A stretch of 64,000 nt of DNA from Paenibacillus mellifer (lineage in GTDB: Bacteria > Bacillota > Bacilli > Paenibacillales > Paenibacillaceae). Numbering within the stretch: position 1 is the first letter of the stretch; each line of letters opens with the position of its first letter. The position numbers and the translations under genes were made by a program. The stretch spans positions 39,406 to 103,405 of the forward strand of contig NZ_JALPRK010000020.1 in NCBI RefSeq assembly GCF_023195895.1, read 5' to 3'. The notes under the pieces were generated by a model. That model was not told where the DNA came from. It saw only the letters and a program-made list of their open reading frames with translations, and did no database searches. Shown in pieces: positions 61,837-64,000 of the stretch.

Positions 61837-63978
61837 ATGAGCATGGAATTAAACGAAATCCAGAAGCAAGCGGTCCTTCAAACCGAAGGACCCTTGCTTT
61901 TGTTAGCTTCGCCCGGATCGGGGAAGACGACAACGATCATTAAGCGCATCGGCTATTTGATCGAGGAGAAGGGGATACCCCCGAGAAGAATCAAGGCCGT
62001 GACCTTTAGCCGTGCTTCAGCCCACGATATGAGGGAACGCTTTAAAACTCTCTATCCGCAGCTAACGCCTGTCGATTTCTCCACGATCCATAGCTTGGCT
62101 TACGAGGTGGTGCGGGAGCATTTCCGCGTGATCCAGACTCCATTTCAAATCATTGAAGGGGAAGCTAACTCTGCCGAGCTAGAAACCATAGATTCAGAAC
62201 AACAACCTTTGCATAAGAAGATCATTTTGCGGAATCTCTTTAAAGCGATTACCGGAGAGAACATCACGGATGACCAGTTAGATGAGCTCACCACTTACAT
62301 CAGCTTTATCAAAAATAAAATGATCCCCTCCGAGCAGTGGTCCACGGTAAAGGTGGAGGTGCCCCAGGCTGAACGGATTTTGCGGGATTACGAGCTCTTC
62401 AAGCAATCCGGAACCCGATCGCTGCTTCTGGATTATGACGACATGCTGGTGGTTTGCGAGCAGATCCTGGCGGGGGATGAGAGCTTGCTTCGCAAATATC
62501 AGGAGCGTTATGATTACGTCCTAACGGATGAGAGCCAGGACACGTCCAGGGTTCAGCATGCCATTATCGAGAAGCTGGTGCAGCGGCATCATAACCTATG
62601 CGTCGTCGCCGACGATGATCAAAGTCTCTACAGCTGGCGTGGGGCCGATCCTGCCTATTTGCTGAACTTCAAGCAGGTCTACCCGGATGCGATGATCTTG
62701 TTTATGGAGCAGAATTACCGTTCATCCAAAGAGATCGTGGAGATCGCCAACACGTTTATTCAGCGAAACCAAGATCGCTACTTGAAAAATATGTTTACCC
62801 AGAATCCTCCCTACAAGCCGATTGAGATTCGAAGTTTGGACGATTACGGCAACCAGGCCAAATATCTAGTTCAGGAGATTCAACAGCTCGAGAATCTTAC
62901 CGAGGTAGCCGTCTTCTATCGAAATCATTCTTCATCCATCGCTTTAATGAATGCATTTGATCGTGCAGGCATTCCTTTTTATATGAAGGATGCGGATAAC
63001 CGCTTTTTCTCCCATTGGGTGGTTGAGGATATCCTCAATTTCATGCGGATGACGTTCACGGATAAGCGTCCCGATATTCTGGAGAAGATTCATCTGAAAT
63101 TCAATGGATACATTAGCAAGCAGCAAATGGCAGCCTTGCTCGAGATTCATAATGACGAGTCGGTATTTGATAATCTACTGAACCGGGTACCGGTGCAGGA
63201 TTATCAAGTGAAGCAGCTAACGATGTGCAAGGAAACGTTTCAGCAAATGAAAGGAATGCCGCCCCTGCATGCCATTCATGTCATTCGAGATCGGCTGGGT
63301 TATGAGAAGGCCCTTGAGAAGATGTGCGAGCGGCTTGGGTTCCGCAAGGAATACCTGATCGGCATCCTGAACACGCTGGAGGAAATTGCGGCGGGGTTAA
63401 CTACAATGGAGGAGTTTGCAAGCAGGTTAAAGTACTTGGAGTCGGCGTTGAGAACCTCAAGGTCGAAGAGGGGGCAGAATGTCGTCACCTTCTCCACAAT
63501 GCACAGCTCGAAGGGCTTGGAATTCGAAAGAGTGTATATGATCGACCTAGTGGAAGGGGTCCTTCCGTCCAAGGACGATAAGGAGAACGCGGAAATGATG
63601 GAGGAGGCCACCCGATTATTTTATGTGGGGATGACCCGGGCGAAGAAGCATTTGGAACTGATCACTTATAAGAAACGGGATGGGGCGGAGGTGACAGAGT
63701 CACGGTTTGTGACGGCTGTGAGGAGCATTCAGAATCCGCCAAAAGAGTCTGAAACATCGCATCCAGCTACCGTTGAACCCCCGATCAATCCGAATGCGAT
63801 CCGGACAGCTACCGAACTCATCGAAGGGGAAACGGTTCAACACAGGGCCTTTGGAGCAGGCGTTATCGTTAAGGTGAGCCATGAACGCATTCATATTCAG
63901 TTTCAGGCAGGCGAAAAGGCATTAGCGATGACAACCTGCCTTGAAATGGGGCTATTAGAGCGGAAAAATGGGGAATAA
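61837..63978 (+). CDS. UvrD/PcrA-family superfamily-1 DNA helicase
   Basis: A 713-residue helicase. The Q motif and Walker A are LNEIQKQAVL and ASPGSGKTTTIIKR near residues 5-35. Motif II is LTDESQDTSRVQHAI near 230, motif III VADDDQSLYSWRGADP near 265, motif IV EQNYRSSKEI. TFSTMHSSKGLEFERVYMID is motif V and YVGMTRAKKHLELI motif VI. The last ~50 residues (ETVQHRAFGAGVIVKVS) resemble the PcrA C-terminal Tudor-like domain that contacts RNA polymerase. It is not beside pcrB/ligA, so it may be a second paralogue. Start 61837 has a weak AAAGGG upstream; ATG 61843 is close behind. Confidence 0.9.
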   Translation: MSMELNEIQKQAVLQTEGPLLLLASPGSGKTTTIIKRIGYLIEEKGIPPRRIKAVTFSRASAHDMRERFKTLYPQLTPVDFSTIHSLAYEVVREHFRVIQTPFQIIEGEANSAELETIDSEQQPLHKKIILRNLFKAITGENITDDQLDELTTYISFIKNKMIPSEQWSTVKVEVPQAERILRDYELFKQSGTRSLLLDYDDMLVVCEQILAGDESLLRKYQERYDYVLTDESQDTSRVQHAIIEKLVQRHHNLCVVADDDQSLYSWRGADPAYLLNFKQVYPDAMILFMEQNYRSSKEIVEIANTFIQRNQDRYLKNMFTQNPPYKPIEIRSLDDYGNQAKYLVQEIQQLENLTEVAVFYRNHSSSIALMNAFDRAGIPFYMKDADNRFFSHWVVEDILNFMRMTFTDKRPDILEKIHLKFNGYISKQQMAALLEIHNDESVFDNLLNRVPVQDYQVKQLTMCKETFQQMKGMPPLHAIHVIRDRLGYEKALEKMCERLGFRKEYLIGILNTLEEIAAGLTTMEEFASRLKYLESALRTSRSKRGQNVVTFSTMHSSKGLEFERVYMIDLVEGVLPSKDDKENAEMMEEATRLFYVGMTRAKKHLELITYKKRDGAEVTESRFVTAVRSIQNPPKESETSHPATVEPPINPNAIRTATELIEGETVQHRAFGAGVIVKVSHERIHIQFQAGEKALAMTTCLEMGLLERKNGE

Positions 63979-63984
63979 AAAAGA

Positions 63985-64000
63985 CGCTGAATATTCAGCG
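63985..64000. terminator. Partial terminator at the right edge
   Basis: CGCTGAATATTCAGCG is a perfect 16-base palindrome preceded by six A residues, seven bases after the helicase stop. It is probably the stem of a terminator, the rest of which lies beyond the window. Confidence 0.5.

Overview
The window reads as a chromosomal segment of a Paenibacillus-like spore-forming Firmicute. The signs are a B. subtilis-type pur gene order under PurBoxes and a guanine riboswitch, a FapR-type box at fabH, GlnK/GlnL and YerB/YerC-like proteins, SLH-domain and YqfQ/VrrA-like proteins, strong AGGAGG ribosome-binding sites, frequent TTG and GTG starts, and fairly GC-rich codons. I saw no rRNA, tRNA, CRISPR array or intact prophage.

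Layout. 0-13 kb is housekeeping and small metabolic units: a serine hydrolase, a nucleotidase, an aldo-keto reductase/epimerase pair divergent from an HxlR regulator, a membrane-fused GDPD, a sulfurtransferase, an EamA exporter, a likely 6S RNA, fabH with its FapR box, and topB. 13-20 kb has a DUF1294 protein, a universal stress protein, and a glutamine-type ABC transporter (glnQHMP) followed by the GlnK/GlnL two-component pair. 20-34.2 kb is the complete purine operon purEKBC-SQLFMNHD, carrying PRPP to IMP; two gaps in it hold modular repeats. 34-40 kb has ilvA and a five-gene operon of two ABC transporters around a YtrA-like GntR regulator. 40-53 kb holds envelope and transport genes (DUF1129, DoxX, YerB lipoprotein, DUF47/Pit, CorA) and the yerC-cbiX-dagK-rlmCD block. 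53.2-58.7 kb is visibly more AT-rich and decayed: relE and IS110 remnants, a MerR regulator broken by a stop codon and frameshifts, a frameshifted partner, and a rearranged surface-protein locus. 58.9-64 kb returns to intact genes: dus, a secreted chitin-binding lysozyme-like protein, a GyrI-like protein and a UvrD-family helicase.

What stands out most is the non-coding layer. At least three families of modular interspersed repeats occupy intergenic gaps: one family near 24.3 and 36.2 kb, one near 32.8 and 51.4 kb, and one near 14.1 kb. There is also a 168-bp MITE-like element between pit and corA, a 6S RNA candidate, and several crisp palindromic operators. I found no complete new defence or biosynthetic system. 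The repeat families and the decayed MerR/papain-like pair are the best leads.
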